Notes: a model not told the origin generated them from the sequence alone. A DNA stretch of 64,000 nucleotides from CAVOKN01 sp963696505 (GCA_963696505.1 CAVOKN010000001.1:62001-126000), one strand, 5' to 3'; positions 26,523-34,748 are shown, numbered from the stretch's first letter. Program-made: numbers and translations.

Positions 26523-27896
26523 TCAAGAAAGTGCGCAAATATGCGCACGGTTCTTTTCCTGCCCCGACGTGTCTTGCTGACCACATTCGTATTTGACAGG
26601 CGTGACTTTCCCGGCTGTCTCTGGAACCATTCCAGAGGCAGCGCCGCCGTTGCCGGACGGACTCGCCACGGGTAGGGCAGTTGCGGTTGCCAGCCGTTCG
26701 AGGTTGCGTGCCGCGTTGAGATCGCGGTCATGGTGTGTGCCGCACTGCGCACACGTCCATTCCCGGTCGCGCAAGGCCAACGCCTCGTTTTTCCAGCCAC
26801 AGACCGAACACAAGCGGCTGCTCGGATACCAGCGATCAGCAATGACCAGCCGGGTGCCGTAACGTTCAGCCTTGTATTCGAGCTTCAAGCGAAACATCCC
26901 AAAGCCCACGTCGCTGATGGCGCGGGCGAGTTTATCGTTCGCCAGCATGCCCTTGACGTTCAAATCCTCGATCACCACCGCTTGGTTTTTGCGGCAGAGC
27001 CGGATCGTGAGCTTGTGGGTGAAATCCGCTCGGACATTGGCAACGCGGGCGTGCAGCCTTGCCAATGTCGCAGCAGACTTCTTGCGATTGTTCGAAGCAG
27101 GAAGTTTCGTGCCTTTGGGCAGATTGGCCTTGGGTACAAACCCGGCCTTGACCTTCGCCGCTTCCACTTTGCGGCTCAGACGCCGTCCACGAATCTTCAG
27201 CCGGCGCAACGCCGCCTTGAGCGGTTTGGGTGCCTCAATGGCCTCGCCGCTGGACAGCGTGGCTGCGGCCTTGATGCCCAGATCGACGCCTTCAATCGCA
27301 TTGCCATTGCGTTGTCGGTAAAACACGGCATCGGGCACCTCGACCTGGATGGCAACGAACCCGCGCTCGGCAGTGCGCGATACCGTTGCCCCGAGAATCT
27401 TTCCCTTGAAACGCAGCGCCTCACGCATCGACACATCGCCAATCTTGGGCAAGCGGATGGTTTTCCCATCTACTTTGAACTTGTCGTTGGCGACGTAAAA
27501 GCTGTCCAGACACCGCCCCTTCTTCTTGAAGGTCGGCGGATACGCCAACTTCACGCCCTGCTGGCGCAGACTGCGGCGCAGGTGTTTGCAATCAGGGGCG
27601 ATACGCGCTCCTGCCTCGATGTCGGCAAAGAACCGTTTCCATGCACGAGCCAGATGCTCGAATGGTTGGGCGTGGCTGTCGCGGTGCATATCCTTGAGCC
27701 AAGGGAACAATTGGTATTTGACCGCGTTGAATTGTTTTTTGAGCGCCATCGCGTTGGGCTTTTGGCCCGCCGCGTATTGCTTGTTCCACTCATCCAGCGC
27801 CCAGTTCCACACCTTGCGCGCCGTGCCGCAGGCGCGGGCGAAGTAGTTCCCCTGTTCTTGCGTTGGACAAAGTGCGATCTTGTGGGTCAGTTGCAT
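26523..27896 (-). CDS. tnpB: TnpB RNA-guided endonuclease (IS607 type)
   Basis: A 457-residue OrfB/TnpB, a RuvC-fold nuclease guided by a transposon-end RNA (reRNA/omega RNA) and the likely ancestor of Cas12. The RuvC acidic triad is complete: Asp in GVDLGIKAAATLS (about 203), Glu in VVIEDLNVKGM (about 308) and Asp in HHDRDLNAARNLE (about 389). The zinc ribbon CSVCGW ... CAQCG (about 361-381) is present. The start overlaps the preceding small gene by 10 bp. Nothing suggests inactivation. The C-terminal 60 residues after NLERLA are low-similarity and probably overlap the guide-RNA gene. Confidence 0.93.
   Translation of the reverse strand: MQLTHKIALCPTQEQGNYFARACGTARKVWNWALDEWNKQYAAGQKPNAMALKKQFNAVKYQLFPWLKDMHRDSHAQPFEHLARAWKRFFADIEAGARIAPDCKHLRRSLRQQGVKLAYPPTFKKKGRCLDSFYVANDKFKVDGKTIRLPKIGDVSMREALRFKGKILGATVSRTAERGFVAIQVEVPDAVFYRQRNGNAIEGVDLGIKAAATLSSGEAIEAPKPLKAALRRLKIRGRRLSRKVEAAKVKAGFVPKANLPKGTKLPASNNRKKSAATLARLHARVANVRADFTHKLTIRLCRKNQAVVIEDLNVKGMLANDKLARAISDVGFGMFRLKLEYKAERYGTRLVIADRWYPSSRLCSVCGWKNEALALRDREWTCAQCGTHHDRDLNAARNLERLATATALPVASPSGNGGAASGMVPETAGKVTPVKYECGQQDTSGQEKNRAHICALS
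26531..26548 (-). ncRNA. Perfect hairpin at the tnpB 3' end, candidate reRNA part
   Basis: GTGCGCA-AATA-TGCGCAC is a 7-bp perfect stem inside the last codons of tnpB. In TnpB elements the guide RNA scaffold overlaps the tnpB 3' end and the guide starts at the element boundary, so this stem may be the last scaffold hairpin. The RNA itself cannot be demonstrated from sequence alone. Confidence 0.35.
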
Positions 27897-28204
27897 CGCC
27901 GGGCCTGTTCGATGGCCATTTGCGCCACACCCGCCGCAAGAATCTCGCGGGCACGCATGACCGATGCTGCCTGCGGTGCGTCAGGCCATACATCGCGATA
28001 CCCCCAGAACGATGCGGCGGCGTACATATCCTCCACGCGAACCTTGCCGGGTTGCAGTGGCGCAAGCTTTGCTTCGCACTCAATCCCGTCCAGCCGGGAA
28101 TGACATAAGTAATAATCGGCCTGATGAACCTTGCTCTTACGTAACGTCACAAAGCGCCCGCATCCACCGTGGCAATAGATAGTCACTTTCTCAGCTTGGC
28201 TCAT
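27887..28204 (-). CDS. Small Cys-rich protein between tnpA and tnpB, unknown function
   Basis: A 105-residue protein that I do not recognise. The N-terminus has CHGGC and later CHSRLDGIEC, a possible zinc-ribbon-like CxxxC...CxxxxxxxC arrangement with nearby His. The C-terminal half is helical (AREILAAGVAQMAIEQARRC). It overlaps the tnpA stop by 14 bp and the tnpB start by 10 bp, so it is embedded in the element and translated with it. The ATG at 28204 is preferred over 28213 because GAAGG sits at proper distance. Most IS607 elements carry only tnpA and tnpB. Confidence 0.75.
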   Translation of the reverse strand: MSQAEKVTIYCHGGCGRFVTLRKSKVHQADYYLCHSRLDGIECEAKLAPLQPGKVRVEDMYAAASFWGYRDVWPDAPQAASVMRAREILAAGVAQMAIEQARRCN

Positions 28205-28808
28205 TGTTCGCATCCTTCTTCAATGCCTCGTCCAGCTTTTTTCGGTAGTTCCTCAGACCGTATAACCGGGACGAAAAGCAATGCACGATGGTCATCAAGT
28301 CCTGCACCATTTCCTGCTCGGGAGAAAGACGTTCTTGATTGAGCACTAGCAGTTCGCAGCCATTGATTTTGGCAAAGTGCTCGAACCACTCGAAGCCGAA
28401 CCGGGTCAGCCGATCCCTGTGCGCCAGAATCAGTGTCTTGACTTCGCGTCGGCCAATATCTTCCATCAGCGCCAGAAACCGCTTGCGCTTGAAGTTCAGC
28501 CCGCCGCCCACTTCCTCGACAAACTCGACGTTGGCAAGACCTTTGGCCACCACGAATTCCTCCAGCACTTTGCGCTGATTCGCCAAATCCGGTTTTTGCG
28601 CGGCACTGGAGACGCGGCAGTACGCCACCAGCCGGATCGGCGTATTCACCGACTGGCGCAGGCCGATGAATTCGCGAATCTGCGCTTCGGTATACAGGCG
28701 CCGATTGCTGTCGGTGCGCGCCACAGCAGTGAGCCGCCCCTCGCGCTCCCAGCGCTGCAAGGTCTTGACCGAGACGCCCAGCAGCTTCGCCGCCTTGCCT
28801 GTGCTCAT
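28191..28808 (-). CDS. tnpA: IS607-family serine recombinase TnpA
   Basis: A transposase of about 205 residues. It has an N-terminal MerR-like helix-turn-helix (GKAAKLLGVSVKTLQRWEREG) and a serine-recombinase catalytic domain with the nucleophile Ser in VAYCRVSSAAQ and the Arg-rich LILAHRDRLTRFGFEWFE. This small N-terminal HTH form is specific to IS607. Alternative ATGs lie at 28820 and 28835; 28808 has GGAAA nearby. It is intact and overlaps the accessory gene. Confidence 0.9.
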   Translation of the reverse strand: MSTGKAAKLLGVSVKTLQRWEREGRLTAVARTDSNRRLYTEAQIREFIGLRQSVNTPIRLVAYCRVSSAAQKPDLANQRKVLEEFVVAKGLANVEFVEEVGGGLNFKRKRFLALMEDIGRREVKTLILAHRDRLTRFGFEWFEHFAKINGCELLVLNQERLSPEQEMVQDLMTIVHCFSSRLYGLRNYRKKLDEALKKDANNEPS

Positions 28809-28834
28809 GGTGTTTTCCATGAGCCAATAGTACA

Positions 28835-30013
28835 TTATTGCGCATTATTTGTAATGGTAGAGTCAGCCTCCGTCGTTGGGGTCGGGTGCTGCGACTTGGC
28901 CGGCATCAGGTGTATGCCCTCCGCCAGCAGCGATACGGCGATGTAGGCGCCGGCCGTCACGCCGTTGCGCCGCGCGGCGTGGGCCGGGACCGAGAAGGAC
29001 AGCGGCGCGGCGCCATCGCCATCCACCGCCAAGCTTACCAGCGCATGGTCGCCGAGCATGATGCTTTCGATGCAGGTTCCGGCAACCGGGTTCTCGCGCT
29101 CGCCCTGCGACGACTTGTCGCGCCGGTGCAGGATGACGAAGCGCGAGGGCACCACCCACTCGACCGTGTCCCCCGGCCCGAAGCCAGGGTTGTGGCGCAC
29201 CTCCAGCGTGTAGCCGCGCCAGCGCAGGTGCGCCCCGCCTTCCGGCATCAATGCGCTCACGGTGCCGGCGAAGACGTTGTACAGCCCGACGAGCCGTGCC
29301 ACATCGCCTGACTTTGGACGCAGCAGCACCTCGTCGGGGGCGCCGCTTTGCAGCGTGGCGCCGCGGTGAATGATGGCGATGCGGTCCGCCAGCAGCCGCG
29401 CCTCGTCCAGGTCGTGGGTGACCAGCAGCACCGGCACCCGCAACCGCTCCCGCAGCAGCGCCAGTTCGCGCTGCAGCTTGCCTCGGGTGACCTGGTTGAC
29501 CGCCGAGAACGGCTCGTCGAGCAGCAGCACCGCCGGGTCCCGCGCCAGCGCCCGCGCCACGGCGACGCGCTGCTGCTGGCCGCCGGATAGCTGGCCCGGC
29601 CGGCGCTGTTCCAGGCCCGACAGGTGCATCTGATCGAGCAGTTCGCGAGCGCGGCCGGCGCGCCGATCCGCGGGCAGGTGGCCGAGCGCGGTCGCCACGT
29701 TTTCCAGCGCCGAGAGGTGCGGAAACAGCGCGTAGTTCTGGAACACCAGCCCGACGCGCCGCTGCTGCGGCGGCAGGTCGACACCCTGGCGCGAGTCGAA
29801 CCAGGTGCGGCCGCCGCAGCGCACATAGCCCTCCTGCGGCCGGTTGAGTCCGGCCACCACCCGCAGCAAGCTCGTCTTGCCGCTGCCCGAAGGCCCCACC
29901 AGTGCCGTCAGCTCGCCCGGGGCGCATTCCAGCGCGGCATCGAGCGTGATGGGCGCACGCTGGCGCACCGCCAGTTCCAGATGCAGCCCACCCTCAGCCA
30001 CGGCGATTCTCAC
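28835..30013 (-). CDS. modC: Molybdate ABC transporter ATP-binding protein, 3' end altered by the IS
   Basis: ModC, 392 residues, powers molybdate import. Walker A GPSGSGKTSLLRV (about 39-51), signature LSGGQQQRVAVARAL, Walker B LLLDEPFSAV and the H-loop THDLDEA are present, followed by a C-terminal TOBE-like molybdate-binding domain (GTVSALMPEGGAHLRWRG...). The last residues, EADSTITNNAQ, run into the IS607-type element, so the original stop was probably replaced. modB overlaps its start by 20 bp. Confidence 0.93.
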   Translation of the reverse strand: MRIAVAEGGLHLELAVRQRAPITLDAALECAPGELTALVGPSGSGKTSLLRVVAGLNRPQEGYVRCGGRTWFDSRQGVDLPPQQRRVGLVFQNYALFPHLSALENVATALGHLPADRRAGRARELLDQMHLSGLEQRRPGQLSGGQQQRVAVARALARDPAVLLLDEPFSAVNQVTRGKLQRELALLRERLRVPVLLVTHDLDEARLLADRIAIIHRGATLQSGAPDEVLLRPKSGDVARLVGLYNVFAGTVSALMPEGGAHLRWRGYTLEVRHNPGFGPGDTVEWVVPSRFVILHRRDKSSQGERENPVAGTCIESIMLGDHALVSLAVDGDGAAPLSFSVPAHAARRNGVTAGAYIAVSLLAEGIHLMPAKSQHPTPTTEADSTITNNAQ

Positions 30014-30662
30014 TGCGGCCGGCGAGCCAGTGGATGGCGACGATGGCAGCGAAGGACAGCGACACCAGCATCGCCGACATCAGTGCCGCACCGGCGTTGT
30101 CGAAAGCCTGCACCCGATCGTAGATGGCGATGGCGATGGTCTGGGTCTCGCCCGGCAGGTTGCCGCCGACCATCAGCACCACGCCGAACTCGCCCAGGGT
30201 GTGCGCGAACGTCAGCACGGCAGCGGACAGCACTCCGGGGTAGGCCAGCGGCAGTTCGATGCGGCGAAAGGCCTGCCAGCCGGTGAGGCCCGAGCACCAC
30301 GCCGCTTCCCGCAAATCCGGCGGGATGGCGGCGAAGGCGCGCTGCATCGGCTGGATGGCGAAGGGCAGGTTGAAGATCAGCGAGGCCAGCAGCAGTCCCT
30401 CGAAGGAAAAGGCCAGCGGCCGGCCGGCGAGGGCTTCGAAGCCGCGCCCCAGCACCGACCCCGCGCCGAAGGCGAGCAGCAGGTAATAGCCCAGCACCGT
30501 CGGCGGCAACACCAGCGGCAGCGCCACCAGGGCCTCCACCGCGCCGCGGCCGGGAAAGCGCCGCCACGCCAGCAGCCGCGCCAGGACAATACCGAGCGGA
30601 ACCAGGATCAGGGTGGTCCAGAACCCCAGGCGCAGCGAAACTGAAAGCGCGTCGAAGTCCAT
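29994..30662 (-). CDS. modB: Molybdate ABC transporter permease
   Basis: A 222-residue inner-membrane permease with about five helices and the EAA loop (DLREAAWCSGLTGWQAFRRIELPLA) that contacts ModC. The ATG at 30662 lies one base after the modA stop. Molybdate is needed for the molybdopterin enzyme encoded at nasA and for other molybdoenzymes of the cell. Confidence 0.94.
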   Translation of the reverse strand: MDFDALSVSLRLGFWTTLILVPLGIVLARLLAWRRFPGRGAVEALVALPLVLPPTVLGYYLLLAFGAGSVLGRGFEALAGRPLAFSFEGLLLASLIFNLPFAIQPMQRAFAAIPPDLREAAWCSGLTGWQAFRRIELPLAYPGVLSAAVLTFAHTLGEFGVVLMVGGNLPGETQTIAIAIYDRVQAFDNAGAALMSAMLVSLSFAAIVAIHWLAGRSENRRG

Positions 30663-30663
30663 G

Positions 30664-31452
30664 TCAGGGGGACTGGAAGCCGTAGCGGGCAAGGATCGCC
30701 CGCGCCGCAGGCTGCTGCACGTAATCGTAGAAGTGCCGCGCCGCCGAACCGGCCCCCTTGAGCAGCACCACCCGCTGGCGCAGCGGCCGGTGCCAGCCTT
30801 CCGGAATCAGTGCATGGCGGCCGGCATCGGCCAGCGCCGGGGCGAGCGCGAGGGACAGGGGAATGATGCCGCCGTCAGCCGAACCGCTGGCGGCGAACTG
30901 GGCCGCCTGGGCGGCGTTCTCCCCCTGCAGCAGTCGTCCTTCCAGTCGCGACCACAGGCCGGCATGCTCCAGCGCCTCGCGCGCGGCGCGGCCGTAGGGC
31001 GCATGTTCCGGATTGGCGATGGCGAAGCGGCGCAGCGTCCCGGCATCGAGGGCGGCGGCGAGTTGCTTCAGTTCGGCATCGGGTGTGAGCTTGGAGCCTT
31101 TCGGCGCAAAGAACGCGATGCGGCCCACACCGTAGAGAGCGCCCCGGTCGATGGCATTGCCGGACTCGGCCAGTTGCAGCGCATAGCGCTCGTCGGCGGA
31201 AAAGAACAGCTCGAAGGGCGCGCCCTGGGCGATCTGGCGGGCAAAGTTGCCCGAGGAACCGAAGCTCAGTCTGAGCCCGATACCCGTGTCGCGGGTGAAG
31301 GCGCTGGCGACCTCCTCCAGAGCGAACTTGAGGTCCGCCGCGGCGGCGACATAAGGCGCTTCGGCCGCCCGACCAAAGCCTGCCGCGAGCAGCAGCAGGC
31401 CCGCCCAGCACGCGCGCCGGAACCAGTCACCTAGAATGCGCAGCGGGCCCAT
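30664..31452 (-). CDS. modA: Molybdate-binding periplasmic protein
   Basis: A 262-residue solute-binding protein with a signal peptide (RACWAGLLLLAAGFGRAAEA). The mature protein shows AAADLKFALEEVASAF, SFGSSGNFARQIAQGAPFELFFSAD and PYGRAAREALE, the oxyanion-binding pattern of ModA/tungstate-binding proteins. The ATG at 31452 gives a normal signal. First gene of modABC and divergent from cytochrome P460 with 96 bp between, which would hold the promoter; no clear ModE box was found. Confidence 0.92.
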   Translation of the reverse strand: MGPLRILGDWFRRACWAGLLLLAAGFGRAAEAPYVAAAADLKFALEEVASAFTRDTGIGLRLSFGSSGNFARQIAQGAPFELFFSADERYALQLAESGNAIDRGALYGVGRIAFFAPKGSKLTPDAELKQLAAALDAGTLRRFAIANPEHAPYGRAAREALEHAGLWSRLEGRLLQGENAAQAAQFAASGSADGGIIPLSLALAPALADAGRHALIPEGWHRPLRQRVVLLKGAGSAARHFYDYVQQPAARAILARYGFQSP

Positions 31453-31548
31453 GGCCCGGCATGATAAGCGCCCGCCGCGCCGGAATGAAACCGTGCAGCG
31501 GGCTGTATGCCGGGACATCCCGCCAACCCGAAAATAACGGAGTCAAAC

Positions 31549-32070
31549 ATGAAGCGACTGCGCACCACGACCCTTGCGATCCTCACCGCCGCCATCACCA
31601 CCGCCATCACCACCGCCGGCATCGGCGCCGCCCACGCCGTCGATCCCGCCCCCAACGGCATCACCCTGCCCGAGGGCTACAAGAACTGGCGCCTCGTCGC
31701 CTCCTCGCAGCGCACCGACAACAACACGATGCGCGTCATCCTTGGCAATGACAAGGCAATCGAGGCGGCCCGCAGCGCCAAGACCAATCCCTGGCCCGAC
31801 GGCGCGATCCTGGCCAAGCTGGTGTGGAAGAACAAGACGCTGGACAAGTGGGCTCAGGCCATCGTGCCGGGGGATTTCGTCCATGCCGAGTTCATGGTCA
31901 AGGACGCCAAGAAGTTCGAGGCCACCGGCGGCTGGGGATTCGCGCGCTGGCTGGGCAAGGACCAGAAGCCCTATGGCAAGGATGCCAACTTCGTCCAGGA
32001 ATGCTGGGGCTGCCACCAGCCGGTGAAAGACCGCGACTGGGTGTTCACCGAGCCGGCCTTCCTGCCCTGA
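31549..32070 (+). CDS. Cytochrome P460 family protein
   Basis: A 173-residue periplasmic protein with a signal peptide (about 1-32) and one c-type heme site CWGCH (151-155). The P460 fold (LPEGYKNWRLVASSQRTDNNTMRVILGNDKAIEA) is clear. P460 cytochromes oxidise hydroxylamine or NO in ammonia oxidisers and methanotrophs, while the wider family has less certain roles in nitrogen-oxide detoxification. A 36-nt block at the end of this gene recurs 2.3 kb downstream (34346-34381), pointing to a lost paralogue. Confidence 0.87.
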   Translation: MKRLRTTTLAILTAAITTAITTAGIGAAHAVDPAPNGITLPEGYKNWRLVASSQRTDNNTMRVILGNDKAIEAARSAKTNPWPDGAILAKLVWKNKTLDKWAQAIVPGDFVHAEFMVKDAKKFEATGGWGFARWLGKDQKPYGKDANFVQECWGCHQPVKDRDWVFTEPAFLP

Positions 32071-32120
32071 GCGCCTTAAAGCCGCGCGAAGTACCGCCCG
32101 ACCGCTTGCTCGGCCCACTG

Positions 32121-32172
32121 TAGGGTGCGCCGTGCGCACCGATTCGACGAACAGAGCGTACGGTGCACCCTA
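32121..32172. repeat. TAGGGTGCGC palindromic repeat, copy 2
   Basis: TAGGGTGCGC-CGTGCGCACC at 32121-32140 and CGGTGCACCCTA at 32161-32172 form nested inverted repeats, the same type as 25890-25909. Likely a REP-like element after the P460 gene. Confidence 0.55.
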
Positions 32173-32254
32173 CGGCGCAGCCCACCTAAGCCGGCCGAGC
32201 CGGAACCAAAGAGGTGTCCAGCTTAGGGCCGGCCGGAAAACCTGCGATGTACGA

Positions 32255-32314
32255 ACAAGGTGAGACTCCCCTTGTATATCCATCGAGGAAGAACAAGGGG
32301 GCGAGCCCCCTTGT
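32255..32314. repeat. Two related hairpins (ACAAGG...CCTTGT)
   Basis: Unit 1 ACAAGG/CCTTGT (32255-32275) and unit 2 ACAAGGGGGC/GCCCCCTTGT (32293-32314, perfect 10-bp stem) share ends and flanks (GAACAAGG, CTTGTAxATCC). They look like a tandem palindromic repeat pair, upstream of the ISAzo13-like element. Confidence 0.55.
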
Positions 32315-32400
32315 AAATCCCCCAAGCCCAGCGCCTCTGCAAGTCTTCGCCGAAAATCTTCGCCGAAATTGTCACGATTGCGCTGTTAGGCTATATCCTA

Positions 32401-33697
32401 TATTGTCCATACCGTTGTATGCGACACTTACAGTAAATTCTGAGATGAAAGGGATTACTGATGAAGGTCGCCACGGTAGCTGAAGATGGAATTTCTCTTG
32501 ACGCCGGGCACATTGAAGATATCCGGCTTGCTTCGACCAAGATGACAGGCGCGGACCGAAGGGCGTTTCAGGCGCAGATGGCGCTGAAATATTGTGGCGG
32601 CAATCCTCGGCGGGCCGAGGACGTCTTCGGATGGGGTCGGCAGGCGGTGCGGCTTGGCCTGCATGAGAAGCGTAGCGGGATCGTTTGTCTTGGGCATCAC
32701 AGGTTTTGCTGCGGCGCGAAACTGTGGGAGGACAAACATCCGGAGGTAGCGCGCGCGCTGTGGGAGATAGCGCAAAGTCATTCGCAACAGGATCCGACTT
32801 TTCGCACCACCTTGTCGTTCACCCGGTTGACCGCCGAGCAAGCCATCAAGCAGTTGCGGGGACAAGGATTTGCGGACGAAGTGTTGCCCTCACGCAGCTG
32901 CATGTCGCAAGTGTTGAACCGCAACGGCTACCGGCTGCGTCCGGTGCTCAAGGCCAAACCCCAAAAAAAGTCCCAGAAACCGACGCCATCTTCGCCAACA
33001 TCCAACAACAGGAGCGCGTTTGCCAAGGCGAAGCCGTCATGCGCCTGAGCATGGACTGCAAGGCGACGGTGAATATTGGCGACTACTCCCGGGGCGGCAA
33101 GACGCGGGGCGATAACCAGGCAGCGGACCACGATATGGGATGCGAGCAAAAACACACGCCGTTTGGTGTCGTCGATGAAGACAGTGGGCAACTGTATCTG
33201 TCCTTCGGCAGCTCGGCCAAGACCAGCGATTTCGTCGTCAACAGCCTCTACGCATGGTGGCAGAGCCAATCGCCCGAGGTGTGCGCTCGGGTTACGCACC
33301 TCCAGATCAAGGCTGATAACGGGCCCGAGAGCAATGGCCGGCGCACGCAATTTCTCAAGCGGATGGTTGCGTTCGCTGATCACATCGGCAAGTCCATTCG
33401 CCTGCTGTACTTTCCGCCCTACCACAGCAAATACAATCCAGTGGAGCGATGCTGGGGAATCCTGGAAAAGCACTGGAACGGGGCCAAACTAACGGATACC
33501 CAAACGATGTTGGAGTGGGCCAAGAGCATGACCTGGAAAGGCGTTCATCCCGTCGTCGAATTGAACCGTACAGTCTATGAAAAAGGAATTACCGTGGCCA
33601 AGGATGCCATGCAAGCTGTCGAGTCCAGGCTGGAACGAAACCCGCTCCTACCCAAGTGGGACATCCTCATCCGAACGACCTGCACGGTATGAATATT
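32401..33697 (+). mobile_element. ISAzo13-like insertion sequence
   Basis: One transposase gene bounded by imperfect inverted ends: TATTGTCCATACCGTTG (32401-32417) against the complement of CACGGTATGAATATT (33683-33697), with CATACCGT conserved. A target-site duplication was not recognised. It is inserted between the P460 gene and the HicBA/P460-remnant region. Confidence 0.7.
32461..33692 (+). CDS. ISAzo13-like transposase, apparently with -1 frameshift
   Basis: The N-terminal HTH half reads in one frame (ATG 32461 to about 32969) and the DDE catalytic half in the -1 frame (to 33692). The junction is a run of seven A residues at 32963-32969, giving ...KPQKKV-PETDAIF. Catalytic-half motifs include SMDCKATVNIGDYSRGG, THLQIKADNGPESNGRRTQF and YFPPYHSKYNPVERCWGILEKHW. 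An A7 slippery site is typical of programmed -1 frameshifting in IS elements. A plain mutation is the alternative, but both halves are undamaged. Confidence 0.82.
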
Positions 33698-33879
33698 CTG
33701 GGGAATCACCTTAAAAGACTATTGGGTGCTCGGCCTGGTGCTGGCCGCTCCCAGACTTTCAGCACCCGGCCGGCCCGGCTCCCACCGCCGAACAGGCCGC
33801 CCTCGAAGGCAGGCCGGTAGCTATACTTGCCGCCATCGAGGCGCAGGGCACGCCAAACGACAATGGCGACTGGCACGGC

Positions 33880-34086
33880 ATGAACGAGATCATCTTCCTG
33901 GTGGAGGACTCTGCCGAGGGTGGCTACCTCGCGCGTGCGCTGGGTGAGGCCATCTTCACCGAAGCAGACAGCATCGAGCAGTTGCACCAGCAGGTCCGCG
34001 ACGCCGTGCAATGCCACTTCGAACCGGAACGTATGCCCCGGCTGATACGCCTGCACTTCACCCGCGAGGAAGTGATTGCTGCATGA
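33880..34086 (+). CDS. hicB: HicB-like antitoxin domain protein
   Basis: A 68-residue protein (NEIIFLVEDSAEGGYLARALGEAIFTEADSIEQLHQQVRDAV) of the short HicB-like type often mis-named 2-oxoisovalerate dehydrogenase E1. It would bind and neutralise HicA. Its TGA overlaps the hicA ATG (ATGA). An in-frame open peptide extends upstream of the ATG without a start codon. Confidence 0.82.
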   Translation: MNEIIFLVEDSAEGGYLARALGEAIFTEADSIEQLHQQVRDAVQCHFEPERMPRLIRLHFTREEVIAA

Positions 34087-34328
34087 GGTTGCCCCGCGAC
34101 CTGAGCGGCGCTGATCTCGTCAAGGCCCTACATCGGCTGGGCTACACTGCGACGCGGCAGACGGGCAGCCACATTCGCTTGACCACGAATGCGCCGAGCG
34201 AGCACCACCTCACCATTCCTCGGCACGATCCCTTGCGCGCCTGAACGCTGGCAGCAATTCTTGGCACGGTTGCAGCGCACCACAGACTGACACGCGAGGA
34301 ACTGCTGGAGTTATTGTTCGGCAAGTAG
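34083..34328 (+). pseudogene. hicA: HicA-like mRNA interferase with internal stop
   Basis: The HicA dsRBD-fold toxin (LPRDLSGADLVKALHRLGY, catalytic His in GSHIRLTT) is complete to LRA. A TGA then occurs at 34242-34244, where homologues have Gly (LRVGTL). The same frame continues TLAAILGTVAAHHRLTREEL to a TAG at 34326-34328. A GGA-to-TGA change would explain it. The truncated product lacks the last two helices. Confidence 0.8.
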
Positions 34329-34345
34329 CCGCCAACTGGAAGGGC

Positions 34346-34381
34346 CGCGACTGGGTGGTCACCGAGTCGCCCTTCCTGCCG
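34346..34381 (+). other. Remnant of a second cytochrome P460 3' end
   Basis: Thirty-two of 36 bases match the end of the P460 gene (32032-32067). Translation gives GRDWVVTESPFLP against DRDWVFTEPAFLP. No rest of the gene is found between 33.7 and 34.5 kb. Confidence 0.7.
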
Positions 34382-34501
34382 CAGGTCGGATCGAGCCGTA
34401 GGGTGGAAGTGCGCAGCAGGCGCGCCGTCCGTCATTGCGGTTGCGGCGGAAGGCGGCCCTCCGGGCCTTTTCCGCCCTACCGCCGTTTCTGCCCCATCGC
34501 T

Positions 34502-34738
34502 CTACCCCTTGAGCCAGCCCGCGATGCGATCTTTCGCAGGAATGCCGCCGCTATGCACAACCTTGCCGTCCACCGCCACACCCGGCGTCGCCATGACGCC
34601 GGCGACGGCAATTCTCGCGTAATCCTCGACCTTCTCCAGTTCGATCTCGACGGCAAGTTCCTTCGCCGCCTCTTCGATCAGCTTCGCCGTGGTCTGGCAC
34701 TTGGCGCAGCCCGAGCCGAAAACCTGGATCTTCTTCAC
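34502..34738 (-). CDS. Redox-active thioredoxin-like protein (thioredoxin_3)
   Basis: A 78-residue glutaredoxin-like protein of the TM0996/MTH895 type with active site CAKC (MKKIQVFGSGCAKCQTTAKLI) and cis-Pro in MATPGVAVDGKVV. Such proteins commonly follow DUF318/ArsP permease genes and supply thiol reduction. It lies 10 bp after the permease and is the last gene of the arsR-headed run. Confidence 0.88.
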   Translation of the reverse strand: MKKIQVFGSGCAKCQTTAKLIEEAAKELAVEIELEKVEDYARIAVAGVMATPGVAVDGKVVHSGGIPAKDRIAGWLKG

Positions 34739-34748
34739 TTGCGCCCCC

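Larger units (their letters stand above)
26512..28850 (-). mobile_element. IS607-family element with tnpA, accessory gene and tnpB
   Basis: Gene order on the minus strand is serine recombinase, small Cys-rich gene, TnpB. IS607-family elements have no terminal inverted repeats, so the ends (given roughly) are inferred from the coding content: one between the tnpB stop and the GST start, the other near the altered 3' end of modC (28835). All three genes look intact, so the element could still be mobile. Confidence 0.82.

Noticed and set aside
34242..34244. Selenocysteine at TGA in hicA or the outer-membrane protein
   Set aside because: Neither family uses a catalytic Cys at that place, no SECIS-like hairpin follows, and other genes here use TGA as normal stop. 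A nonsense mutation or sequence error is simpler.
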